From assembly GCA_023014335.1 (NCBI GenBank), contig JAECYW010000007.1, forward strand, positions 2,356,001-2,420,000: 64,000 bases of DNA, given 5' to 3'. The stretch is from Galerina marginata (taxonomy: Eukaryota; Basidiomycota; Agaricomycetes; Agaricales; Galerinaceae). The position numbers and the translations under genes were made by a program. Shown here piece by piece: positions 24,181 through 34,614 of this stretch. Each line of letters begins with the position of its first letter. Within the stretch, counting starts at the first letter, position 1. A model generated the notes under the pieces. The model saw only the letters and a program-made list of their open reading frames with translations, was not told the origin of the DNA and did not search any database.

Positions 24181-25260
24181 TGCCTCATGAGCACCTGGTC
24201 CGATTGCGGCGATCCTATTTCACGGAGTAACCCGCACCACTCTGGCTTTCGTCGGTTCGGTTGCGAAAACTCTATCTTTAGAGCTGAAGAAGCACTTCCT
24301 CGGTCGAGGAGCCCGACAATGGAGAAATTTCACCCAGGAGACAGTCCGCAAGTCTCTGTGGGCCAGATTCCATTTCTCTTAGACGCTTGCTTAAGCCGCA
24401 AGCCCTGGGTGCTGAGTGTTGAAAGCCCCAAAGCCTGGAAGATGGAAGATCCAGAGGCAATAAGTGGAGTCAGTCGGTATTGGCGGCGACCCATTCATCC
24501 GAGCTTGAAAAGAGAAATCAGTCATCCAAGCCGGAAGGCTAAAATCACCAAATCGGGCAGACCTGGCAGAGCCACCAGGATTGAATTGAAGGACTGGGAC
24601 TCGGATGTGGAAGCGAAATCCAAGGAAGCGGACGGACACGGACACGGAGAAAAAAGCCCGGGGACAAGAACGATGACAAGAACATCAAAAGAGAGACATG
24701 TACAGCATGGAGCACTGGGAGCAGTGAAGGTTAGAACACCAGGGGGAAGGAGACGATAGCGCGTCCACAACGTCCCTGACCTGACACTGATCCTCGACGC
24801 GGAGAATGCCAAAGGAATGAAGGCTGATATAATGAATTAACGGCGACGGGCAAAATAGGAAATGTCTCAAAAGCCACAGCCCGACAGTACTCGAGTTACG
24901 AGTACAGACACCACAACTCCCACAGTTCAAAAACCACATTGTGGTCACGGACAAAAAATCGCCAGATAGAACTATCGTTGGCCGGATCCGCGGAGGTCAG
25001 ATGGTGAGGAAGGTAGGCACATAGCCACAACATAGAAATAGACAGGCACTGCTTGATGTGGGCGGATGGACTGATTAGTGAGCCCACGTTCGTGAATGCA
25101 GGAAAGAAAAAGAAGGCAAGGCAAGGCCAGGCTAGGGCTTGAAAATTTGTTTTGAAGCCTTGAAGTTGAAATGGAAACCGGAACCAACAAAGAACAAGAT
25201 AAAGAGGGAAGCAAGAACAGAGAGGTGGGGTTCTTTGGGTTGATGGAGATTAGTGATCAT
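24180..25260 (+). repeat. Foldback-family fragment after copy III
   Basis: A B-type remnant at about 24380-24490 keeps the inner AAAGCCTGG arm and a closing GGAGTCAGTCGG. Purine-rich body-like sequence follows to about 25220. Plus-strand open frames (for example 24055-24759) run across repeat junctions and are not credible genes. There is no right array. Confidence 0.5.
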
Positions 25261-26603
25261 GATTCAAAATCCTGCAGTCTTATATTTCCTGCAGAAGCTG
25301 TGACAATCGTGGGGCTTCCGCTCCAACTGTTATGCGGATCGTTCCAAGCTCTAATAATAGGTACTTATACACGCTCTTTCATCCACGAGATGGCCCTCAC
25401 TTTTATTCCTTCATTCACATGCCAATCTCGAGGCAATTTTCCTCTTTTTCTTTATTCCACTTAAAATTCCACAGAGAAAAATTCATAGCTACTAGTAGAA
25501 AGGTATATGAGTCCTGTCATAGCTATGATTTCTCTTCCACCCCAACGCTGTGCTTCCAAGATCTCCCGCAAGAATTCATATTTAATGCCAATATATTATC
25601 ATCAAATTTTGACAACTAGTTGAACATTATTTAGGACGTATTTGACAGAGTCATTATTGTTCTGCTTCGTTCACGCTCACCCCTTCGGATTTCCCCATCC
25701 GTACAATTCAAATTATCTTCATAGCTTTAGACCTAACCTAGATAAGGCATAATTTCTTAATCAGTAGATTTATTTTTCTTATGGTGCCGATATTTTCCCG
25801 CAGATCTCGATGTGGGTCCCCACAATGCTTCAATTATTTTATCTATTGTCTGCTTCTTCCATTCCGTTCCATCTGTGGAGATTATTTGGTCGATCGGATC
25901 CTCAGGTTTTGATAAGCGAGTATGCAAGAGGAAAGTAAGCGGGAAAAACCGGAAAAAAAGTGAAAGAGCGTAACAAGGGGGTGCCGGGATCAAAATGCTG
26001 GACCGGTACCCGGTTAGTTAGTCCAGCCGCCGGAGGCGAAAAAAAAATTTTGGACCCCCGGTAAACTGCCCCCAAAGCTTAATTTTAGCTCTCTAAAGGG
26101 CAGCTAAATACTGTTCAAATCTTGTAATACAATCAGAACTTGGGATTAAGCATAAATTTGTTCATTTACAGCCTGAAAACAGAAGAAAATGCCGCGATGT
26201 TGCACACATGCTACATGCTGGCCCAAAATTGTTAGCATGATGTTACTAACCTAAAAACTGTATAATAAGCTATTGATGTCTACTCACAAAGTCTTACATT
26301 GATTTTTATACGTCGCAGAGCGTAGAGGGAGCCTCCGGGAGGCTAACAAGCACCGAAGTCGGAACTGATGCACGGAAGTGACCGAAAATGATGTAATATT
26401 ACTATATCTGGGTGTGTGCCTGATTATGTAAGTTAGTTAGTCCACCGAAAGTTGGCTGTAGAAAAATATCGACCCCAGGTCTTTTTTTTTTTTCCGGGAC
26501 CCCCTTGGAGCGTAAGCAAAATTGCCCACTTGCCGACCCCGCTCAGGTGCTACGAAGCGCGACTGCGGACAAAGGCATGGCTGTACATTGGGTAGAATTC
26601 GAC
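25261..26603. other. Intergenic DNA with a small repeat-like block
   Basis: From 25261 to about 25970 no gene is seen. Between about 26011 and 26520 the phrase GTTAGTTAGTCCA appears twice, about 425 bp apart. Each copy is followed by a purine tract and a GACCCC block, and a short palindrome AGCCTCCGGGAGGCT lies at about 26330. This may be a small non-autonomous element with direct terminal repeats. It lies just upstream of the membrane-protein gene. Confidence 0.4.
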
Positions 26604-26610
26604 TATAAAA
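26604..26610 (+). promoter_or_regulatory. TATA box of the membrane-protein gene
   Basis: TATAAAA lies 82 bp upstream of the ATG at 26692, a plausible distance for a fungal core promoter with a short leader. Confidence 0.6.
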
Positions 26611-26691
26611 GAGAGGACTGTTTTTTGTATTTCAGTGACTCCCTCGCGCTCTTCCCCAGAGCCTAACTTTCTGACGGCCATTTCTTGCATC

Positions 26692-28663
26692 ATGATTATC
26701 GCTATGTGTGAGTTTTAACAGCCACGGCCGTCATAATTTTCTCATGCACCCTCAACAGCGAAGGCTTGCGTAACTGCCATTTTGGTCATTGTATTCGCCT
26801 TGGGTGCTGAAGCGGTCAACTTCGAGCAATGCCTAAACACGATCAACAACATCACCATCAGCGGAAAGACCGACAACCATGGCCATCCCCTTCCCCCGTC
26901 ATCCTCAAATGCGACAGCCATCACATACGACTTGTGCGTCTCGCAGTGCGGAACTGGGTCGGAACCCTTCCTCAGAACCGTATTTTCTCAACAATTCAGC
27001 GCGTGGGTGATCCCTTGGCTTGCTTTAATCTCCCAATTACCATTTGGAATGAATGACAACCTGGACAATTTGAGCACCGTGTACCTTACGTTAGGCTCCC
27101 CTACTCTCGCAGCATATTCCTTGGCGTTAACAGCGCTCAATGGACGATGGATTGCCGGCCTCTTTGCTGACTATAGGTATCCAAACGTACGTGAGGCGGT
27201 GCAGGCACTGAGCGGTTTGCAGCAATCGCCTCTACAACTCAACCTGGATGAGGCGCGTCTTGCGTCGCTCATTGTACTCCGACAGAATCACAGGTACTGG
27301 AAAAAACTTGTAGAGGGGCTCAATTACACTCAGACATGGTCAAAAATCGCTGTGGCAAACATGTTGTGGGTGATTATTGCATACATATTAACCATCATAG
27401 ACTACGTCTCGCAGAGTGCTCAAGCCACTCTCGACACCAACGGCGGCTCCATTGGGTCCTTGTGGCTTTGGCTTTTGCCAGTCGTTCTCGGATGGCTTCA
27501 GATTTCTCCGAAATGCGACTCCATTCAACTTGTCAAAGCAGTAGACGACGCCAACCCACTGGCCTATGTTGCCACCTCGGACCCCACACCGGAAAAAGTT
27601 GGCACCACCTCCGAGAAGCACGCCTTCAGTCTTCGGCTCTCCAAGGACGACGATTTAAGGAAGGATGAACAGTCCACCGCCCCCATTTACAATTACGCGC
27701 GGTTCCTTCCCTGGGTAAACACGGTCATGGTTATTTCTGGCATGTTCCACAACGCCTCTGAGCGGAAACGTAACCACGAACCAGTTTCAGCTGTGTGGGA
27801 GGACCCGTATTCGAGGGAAGACAGCCAAGCGACAGCAGACCAAGTCGAGAGCTACTGTGGGTCAAGCCAGCGGCCCGAATCCGAATTTTCCCCGCCTTTC
27901 CGCCTTTCCGGAAGATGGGGCTTGGACAAGAAGGCAGTGTCCCGAATGGTCATGGCATCTGCTTTGGCGTTGATGTTGCAGTGGGGTACGACGGGAGCCG
28001 CTGTCGTGATCGTCTGGTTCACACCAACTGTCGGTGAGTACATATGACATCTGTCGCTTCCATCCTCAGACCCTTTCCAAATTCCTTTCTCTAGGTCTTG
28101 GGTGTCGCTCAGCCGCATACATTGCCTACGGCGTGGTCTCTACTTTAGTGTGGATAATGCTTCTCATCTCAAGCATTCTCACTTATTACTCCACCGACAC
28201 CTCTGAAACGTCTTCGATTCCTTACAACAGCAATACCGACACAGCTGAAATGCCTTTGATTCCTTACTACAACAGCAATACCGACACCGCTGGAGCGTCT
28301 TCGATTCCTGACACCAGCAATACCATCCGTCAAGAGCGTCGAATGCGTTATCGCTTTGCAAGCTCACTCTCTATTTTCCTTCGCCGTCTTGGCAAGGTTT
28401 TCGCATTGTTCAATGCAGTGTGGATTTTTGTCCTGGGTCCCATACAGTTTAGCGGCCTATTTGACCGCTGTTATTGCAACAGCAGTGTTTTCGGGCTCAA
28501 GAAGAACGCATATAACGTCATCATTCTTACGCCAGATGACGCCGTGAGGATGCAACACTCTTGGATTGGTGGGTTTGCCCTCGCCGGAATCCCAACGATT
28601 GTCTTTATGAGTTTTATAGCCTTGAGGGTCAATCCGCGACTGCCCGCCCGTTCGGGCCAGTAG
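26692..28663 (+). CDS. Uncharacterised multispanning membrane protein
   Basis: Three exons: 26692-26707, 26759-28033 and 28095-28663 (introns of 51 and 61 nt), giving 619 aa. The start ATG opens a signal peptide (MIIAMSKACVTAILVIVFAL, cut near AEA). The extracytoplasmic N-terminal part has paired cysteines (about residues 30 and 70-75) and several N-glycosylation sequons. Hydrophobic segments follow near FSAWVIPWLALI, then MLWVIIAYILTII, WLWLLPVVLGWL, the region ending AAVVIVWF, a segment with VVSTLVWIMLLI, another with NAVWIFVLGPI and a final one before the C-terminus, about seven in all. A low-complexity cytosolic-type linker sits in the middle. The protein resembles widespread agaricomycete membrane proteins without assigned function; no transporter or receptor signature was recognised. 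The reading frame is intact, with a TATA box upstream. Confidence 0.85.
28195..28325 (+). repeat. In-frame coding tandem repeat in the membrane protein
   Basis: Three imperfect copies of about 45 bp encode variants of SIPYNSNTDTAE. They lie in the loop after the membrane segment that ends in SILTYY. Copy number could vary between strains. Confidence 0.7.
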
Positions 28664-28990
28664 CAAACGGTGAACTTCATTTACAATACTGTCGAACTCA
28701 TTGACCCTTTTAAAGTGACTGGTTTTTTTCCCTTATCTGTGTCGTAGAACCATAGTACAGCATTTTCGTCTGTAGAAGGACAATATCACTAGAGTACTTG
28801 CTGCTTGCCGCTGCGCTCGACCTTGACGGTGACCTTAACCCACCGATTTCGAGTTTGAAAAGATAGCTCGAGCACAGCATATATGAAATTATAAAATAAA
28901 ATAAAAAATAAAAACGGGGGCGGCGTTACTACTCATACTAAGTACTAGCAGAAAGCCGGCTAGAGAGGGTAGAGCTAGCGGGAATTTGGG
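28664..28990. other. 3' flank of the membrane-protein gene
   Basis: No gene is present. An A-rich run (AATAAAATAAAATAAAAA, about 28890) could serve as polyadenylation signal for transcripts or be the start of the next repeat. Foldback-family body sequence begins soon after 28990. Confidence 0.4.
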
Positions 28991-30240
28991 CCTAATAATA
29001 ACATTCCTGGCGAAGAAATTTGAAACAACGGCAGGGGAAGGCGCATCCACGGCGACTCCCGAAGTTAGGAACTAAAGTTGACGCTGATCCTGAAGGCGGA
29101 TGCAAAGTAAAGCAAAAAAACGGAGTGGAACGCGAAATGCAAAACATGAAATGCAAAACACCAATGCTAAAGAAAATGAAACGTACAAAAAGGATGGATG
29201 CCAAAAGAATGAAACTTGATTTCGAAATTCGAAACCTCCTAAAATGTAGAGGTAACGCGGCGCCGGGCGATGGAGAGAATAACGAAAAATGAAAGAAAGC
29301 GAGCTTGAGCGACACGCTCCACGCCAACACCGACGGTGACAACACAACAACACCCGCCCGAACAAGAAAGAAAAGAACAAGGATGGAGGGAGGATTGTCA
29401 GGCAGGACAAGAAATCTCGAAGTTGAAGGCAGGAAACTAAAGAAAACCGGAACCGACGAAGAACAAGGAGAAGAAAAGTTGAAGGGAAAAGCAAAGGCAA
29501 AGGAAGAAGAGGAGGAAAAAGAAACGCACGATTTGGGTTTCCCAGAAGCAACCGCAGTCCCACCAGGCCCAAAGCTTTCCCTGCTCGACACAAGCCGAGT
29601 CGAGTACTGGTTCACGACGCTGCCGGTAGGAGCCATCAGTGACGCCCTCAAGAGAGTCGGCAGGGGTGAAGTCATCGAAGGCGGAACGACGACGAGTTCG
29701 GGGGTGGCGGTTGTCGATGTGCTTGAGGACAAGATGGAGCTGGACGAGGAGGACCAAGAAGAGCTTGAGGTTGCAGGAGGAGCTGGCAGTGGACAAGGAG
29801 CTCAAGCCGCCTGCAGATCATGAGTGGGAACGACAGTAAGCAACGAGGACTCTATTCATGCGACGACGGTGCTCACCTGGAGATGAGGAGGGATTAGTCG
29901 CCATTTTACCGTGTGTTTCGTTGATTAAATTTTAGGATATCCGGTTGAAGGAAAGCAAAGGAGTGTGTGGGATCCATTGCTGCCAGAGTCAGCGCCAAGA
30001 AAGCAGGTGTCAACGAGCGGAGTTCTGTGTGAGTAACTATAAGTGAGTAGGGAGATCTGCTGTCAGTGGTCAGTGAAAAATGTCAGATATTACTTAGCCT
30101 GAGGAGAGGAGAAGAACTGCGAACAGTGGGAGAGAAGGGATGACAGCGTGAAATTTTAAACCCGATCAATCAACCCAGGAAAGTGCGCCATCAGCGCGGG
30201 CTGCGCGGCGAAATCGGATCAGACACTCTCGTGACATCCT
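28991..30240 (-). repeat. Foldback-element body without left array
   Basis: The order of landmarks matches other bodies: repeated AAATGCAAAACACCAATGCTAA-like block near 29140, GCGGCGCCGGGC near 29258, the Glu-rich tract, the remnant at about 29630-29800 (SDALKRVG on plus, HPRTRRRSAFDD on minus), acceptor-like CTGCAGATCATGA at 29811 and donor-like GCTCACCTGGAG at 29872. Both strands stay open over 29305-29823, but composition is repeat-driven and no known protein results. The hairpin array is missing, so this copy is truncated. Confidence 0.6.
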
Positions 30241-30760
30241 CCCCTCACGTGAGTACACACGCGTCGCGTCGCGCTGCGGCTTAGCGCTAAGTATTCGGAA
30301 CCTTATGGCCAACGCTTAAGACTTTTAAGTATTCATGAAGCGCAGCTTTCAAACCTTACATTTGGTGTTAATACTTTATGTTAATCTGACCCTTTCGTTT
30401 CCAGAATCCACCCCAGGCTGGCAAGTATGGGGCGGACGCAAAATTGGAACAGGAAAAATACAATGCAAGTAGGTGACGACCAGTGTAAGCATGGAGTAGG
30501 AATTAAGAAAGCAGCAGCGCGCTTAGCAGAAAGCATTTAAATGTTCAACGTTTAAGAAAAGCCTCGTGGAAGACGGTCGCGGGAGAGTGTGCAACTTGAA
30601 GAAAGCAAAATTGGAAAATCCATCGTCCATGTTCGAAAGAACAGTCTTGATCTACAAAAACCTTTAAAATTTATATGCGGACACTCAACATTCTTTCGTG
30701 GTGTGATGAAGGCGAGATGCAAAAACGTATGAATTATCTACAAACTTGGCAGGAAGGACG
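30241..30760. other. Spacer, no gene seen
   Basis: Short AT-rich unique-looking sequence. No hairpin units and no spliced reading frame were found. Confidence 0.4.
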
Positions 30761-33440
30761 AGGTGCCGGCTAACCTACCTGCCTTTGAATATGGAACAGC
30801 TTCAAAGGCGACGGCGACGGGCGACATTAAAACATGCCAAGGGGCCCGAGCCCGATGGAATAAAAATAGACATAACACGCTGACGAGTTATGAACCAAGA
30901 GCGAAAAATAAAAACAAGAAAGGATCAAGAAACGGTGGGCTCCACGCTGCACTATGACTGCGACGGTGATAAAACCACAAAACGCCAGCCATCTGAAAAA
31001 GAAAGAACAGGAAAGAGACAGCGAGAGGACGGTGGGCATCGGCTGTGACGCCCTCGAAAGGATCAGCATCGGCAAAGTTATCGAGGGCGGAGTAGCTGTC
31101 AACGAGCTTGGGGTGATGGTTACGAGGACGATGAGCCCAGGTAACGAGAATGAGCGTGCTACTTCGCCTGGGTTTTCGAAGAAGCTGTGTTGTGAGAGAG
31201 GAAGGGGGAGGTTAGTCACATATTTTTTGACGAGGTGGGTGTGACAGAAGATGTGAATGTGAAGATGAGGAAGGTAAAGGCAAAAATGAAAACTAGAAGA
31301 AAAGACCAAGGCCAAGAACAATGCGCGGTGATGTGATGGGAGCAAACTAGGCAGAAACGGACTCTACTTTCAAATGTGGCTACGTTTGGCTCGGACGAGC
31401 GCCTCATCAATGCTCCTGAGGGAAAAAGAGGTGATACCCGCCAAAGCCGGGGGAATACAGGCACAAGCAAGAGTCCGTCCAGACAACACACTAAGTCCAC
31501 CCATCCGTTGCGCGAAGAAGAACAAAAATGAAAATAAACGAACTAATAACGAAGGATAAAAAAGAAAGTGACAGCCACACGACGCTGCGGCTTCACCAAC
31601 AGACTTGGCAACGACTCTGATGCTGACAGGCTTGAACAAGCGCCACATACCTAGAAACCAGGACAAGATGAGACGACCCAGTGTCCAAGCCTGGGATAGC
31701 GGATCAAAACACAGCGAAGAGTCCGTCGGCACCTCCTCGACCCGACCTCTGCCCAGCTATTTTGTGACCAACCAGACCGAGACACGCAAAGTGTTCAGTC
31801 CTCCGCTTCCGAGCGTGGGTGAGAAATAAATGCAGTCCGAAACAATCTAAACCACGAAACACAGAAAGAAAGAAGAAGAAGAAAACATAAAAAGGGAATG
31901 GAGTGAAGCTAACCACGGCTTGACCTAATGGACTCCACAGTAGACCGTCTTGTGGAGCGCAGAGGCAAAGCTTGCGTGAGCCCTGAGAGTTGAGCGGCTC
32001 ACGAGGGCGCGTCCAAGCCTAGGAGGGATATCCAAGAAGCTACAAGTGGGAGTCCGTCGGAATTGGCGATTGGTCCAAGGCACAAAAAGAAAAGGAGTGA
32101 AAAAATTAGCGACGAGCGCATCGAAATCAATGCAAAAAGAAAAATCGGTCATGGCCCAAAAGGACTCCACTGGACGCAGATTCTTGTGTTGACAGGCTTG
32201 ACGTAGTTGATAGCCGGCGATCGTCTAAGCAACCCGCGTACTAGCCTGGAAGGGAGAATCAAAAAACGACCAGTGCGAGTCCGTCGGGAGTGATGGCCGA
32301 TATCGTTCGTTCGAGGCGGAAAACCCGAGCTGAGAAAAAAGGGTGCCAAAGAATAGAAAACATCTACGCCAAAAAAAAAAAGGTAAATGATAGAAATAGA
32401 GAAGAACATCAAAAAAGAAATGAAAGAGGACGAGAACGCCAATGCGTGGAAAACCCGCCATAACTTCACCAATAGGACTCCACTTTAGGCCAATCTTGAT
32501 TTCTCAAAGGCTCATGCAAGGCCCGAGCCTCGAGGGTTGAGAGCCGCACGACGTCCAAGCCTTGAAGGATCAAAAGCGACGAGGGAGTCCGTCGGTATAC
32601 GCCAGTGGCTTGTGAACACACTCGGGTATGAACAGGCAAGCGATCGAAGGATCGCGATGCACGATGGACGGCAGCCGACGGATGGAGTTGGTAATCCCAG
32701 ATCGGTGCAAGCAGAAAAGAAAAAGGGGGCAAGGAAAGCCCTGGGGGTTTGAAGTTGAACGAAGGAAAGAAAAAAACCGGAACAAGCGAAAAAACTGAAG
32801 AAGAAAGGTTGAAGGGAAACAAGGAAGGAAGAACAGAGGATGAAGAGAAAGAAAGAGAACGAGACGCACCCAATGTTGTCAGCGCCCGACGCAGACTGAC
32901 TCAAGAGCTCCATGTCCACCCTGCCGATAGGTGGCGTCATCGTCAACGAAGGTCTCGAGAGATTGGCCGGCCTAGCCGTCGACAAGTTCGAGGCGAGTTC
33001 AAGACAAGAGGTTCCTGGAAGAGGATGAGGAGCTGGAGCTATCGATGAAGCCTCGATGATGACCTGGAGCCTGAGGACGAGCTCAAGGACGAACCTTCGA
33101 TGCAGAGAGGAGATGGTGCTGAAGCTGGAGGCGGACGAGGTGCTCAACCCGTCGTTGGATCATGCGATCAGCACTGAGAGTCGACTGAGAAGCTGAGGCC
33201 TAAGGCAGGAACGATGCTCACCCGGATTGATGGCCATCTTATCGTTACCTTCCGTTGAATTGATCAAATTTACGATAACCAGTTGAGGAATGCAAAGAGG
33301 CGTGCGGGATCCACTGCAGCTTGAGTCCGCACCAAGCGGAGTCGACGGTACAAAGCAATGAGTAGAGGTGATTGTGAGTGTAGGAGGGCTGTAGGACACG
33401 AGGATGGTGGTCTGAACCAAGCTTGAAGTTGTACATTGTT
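30761..33440 (+). mobile_element. Foldback-like element, copy IV
   Basis: A short body fragment (30830-31150, with the DALERISIGKVIEGGVAVNEL remnant, a minus-oriented mirror of other bodies) precedes a left array: A at 31359-31476, a degenerate C ending near 31723, B1 at 31930-32055, B2 at 32162-32282 and B3 at 32475-32590. The body runs 32630-33440 with the Glu/Val remnant near 32900, donor-like GCTCACCC at 33209 and the CGTGCGGGATCCACTGCAGC block at about 33300. The right array is absent. The first fragment may belong to a different copy. Confidence 0.6.
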
Positions 33441-33620
33441 TGGCTTGCGTCGTGATTATTTCGGGAAAAAACTTCCTCCTTGAGTTAGTCACCTCAGAAC
33501 TTTCATGAAGGCCTTCGCACGCTGAATCGCAGCTACTCGTATGAACGGAAAAGGTATTCCATAGTTATTGAAGCCAATAACCTTGTTGACGTTGAAACTT
33601 TTTTTCTAATTCAAGACACC

Positions 33621-34330
33621 ATGGCAGAGCTCGCACGGCCAGCCGCCATCGCTCTGGGCACGCTCACCGAAGCCCAGATCCTCTTCCTGCAATTCATACC
33701 TACTATAAAGCGGAACTCTACCCACACCGAAACGGATCCATACCCCTATCCACTCTCCAGAACTTGCCGCCGAATACCTCGCCTCACGATCTTCGTTTCC
33801 ATCACAACTTGTCAACACCTCGTCGAGCTGCCAATATCTCTGACGAATCCACACTCCTCGGCATAGAAAGACTAAAAACCAGACTCGTCCTCGAGAAATC
33901 CTCTTCCCCGCCAACCACGGCCTAACGTTTAACATCCAACCCCGCCGCCCTAGCTCGCGCCACGTGTGCAGTGAAGCACACCTTTTTAGACCACGCGACC
34001 CCGCCGTGCGCCAACCTCAGGCTGCGCACTACGCTGCGCCAGACAGACTTCAAGGACGGGGAACTCTACCTGCCAACAATTCTCGACGAACTGAAACAGT
34101 ATGAGCCTGATACGTTCGGTTTGATCGTAAGTCGGGATTGGCGGATCGGGAGAACATTCTTGAGGACTGTGTAAGTGTGGCTTGTAAGCTGAAATTGTAG
34201 ACGCATTGGATGGGGATGTGCACGATTTCGCGCCATATTTTGAGGAAGAAAAGAAGATTGGACTGCAGGTTATGCTCCGTATCGCGAAGGTGGGTTCGAT
34301 GGAGTGTTCTGAATTTCGTTCAGGTTGAAA
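33621..34330 (+). pseudogene. Frameshifted relic of an unrecognised gene
   Basis: Reading starts at an ATG (33621) with MAELARPAAIALGTL. It changes frame near 33700 (continuing AELYPHRNGSIPL) and again near 33915. From 33971 a third frame holds FKDGELYLPTILDELKQYEPDTFGLIVSRDW, then after a possible intron at about 34170-34200 HDFAPYFEEEKKIGLQVMLRIAK. The composition is that of normal coding DNA, but at least two frame changes are needed and the ends are unclear. I do not recognise the family. Confidence 0.5.
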
Positions 34331-34614
34331 AGTGGTCTGTATACCGAATAATAGTAAATTATACAAGTACGTCGATAGGGAGCTCAACCGGCATACTCTG
34401 ATCTGTCCCGGTATTTCAAAGTTGTCGTGTTTATAGAGTAGTGCGTGTTCCCTGTTTTCAAATCCACACCTTTAGGTCACCGACAGACCGACATTTGTGC
34501 CACAAATAACGATGGTAGCTCCTAATAGCACGTCCAATCTTCGATGACCCGGGAGTTTAGTTGGTTGCATACTTTAGCCCATGGCGAAATTAATATATGT
34601 AGGAAAATAGACAG

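Noticed and set aside
24055..24759. Long plus-strand open frame of 234 codons
   Set aside because: It crosses junctions between different repeat modules, contains hairpin-unit sequence and has no splice or start context. The openness comes from purine-rich composition.
29305..29823. Plus-strand open frame rich in Glu/Lys (172 codons)
   Set aside because: Both strands are open here because of biased composition. Other copies of the same body contain stops, so it was kept as repeat body only.
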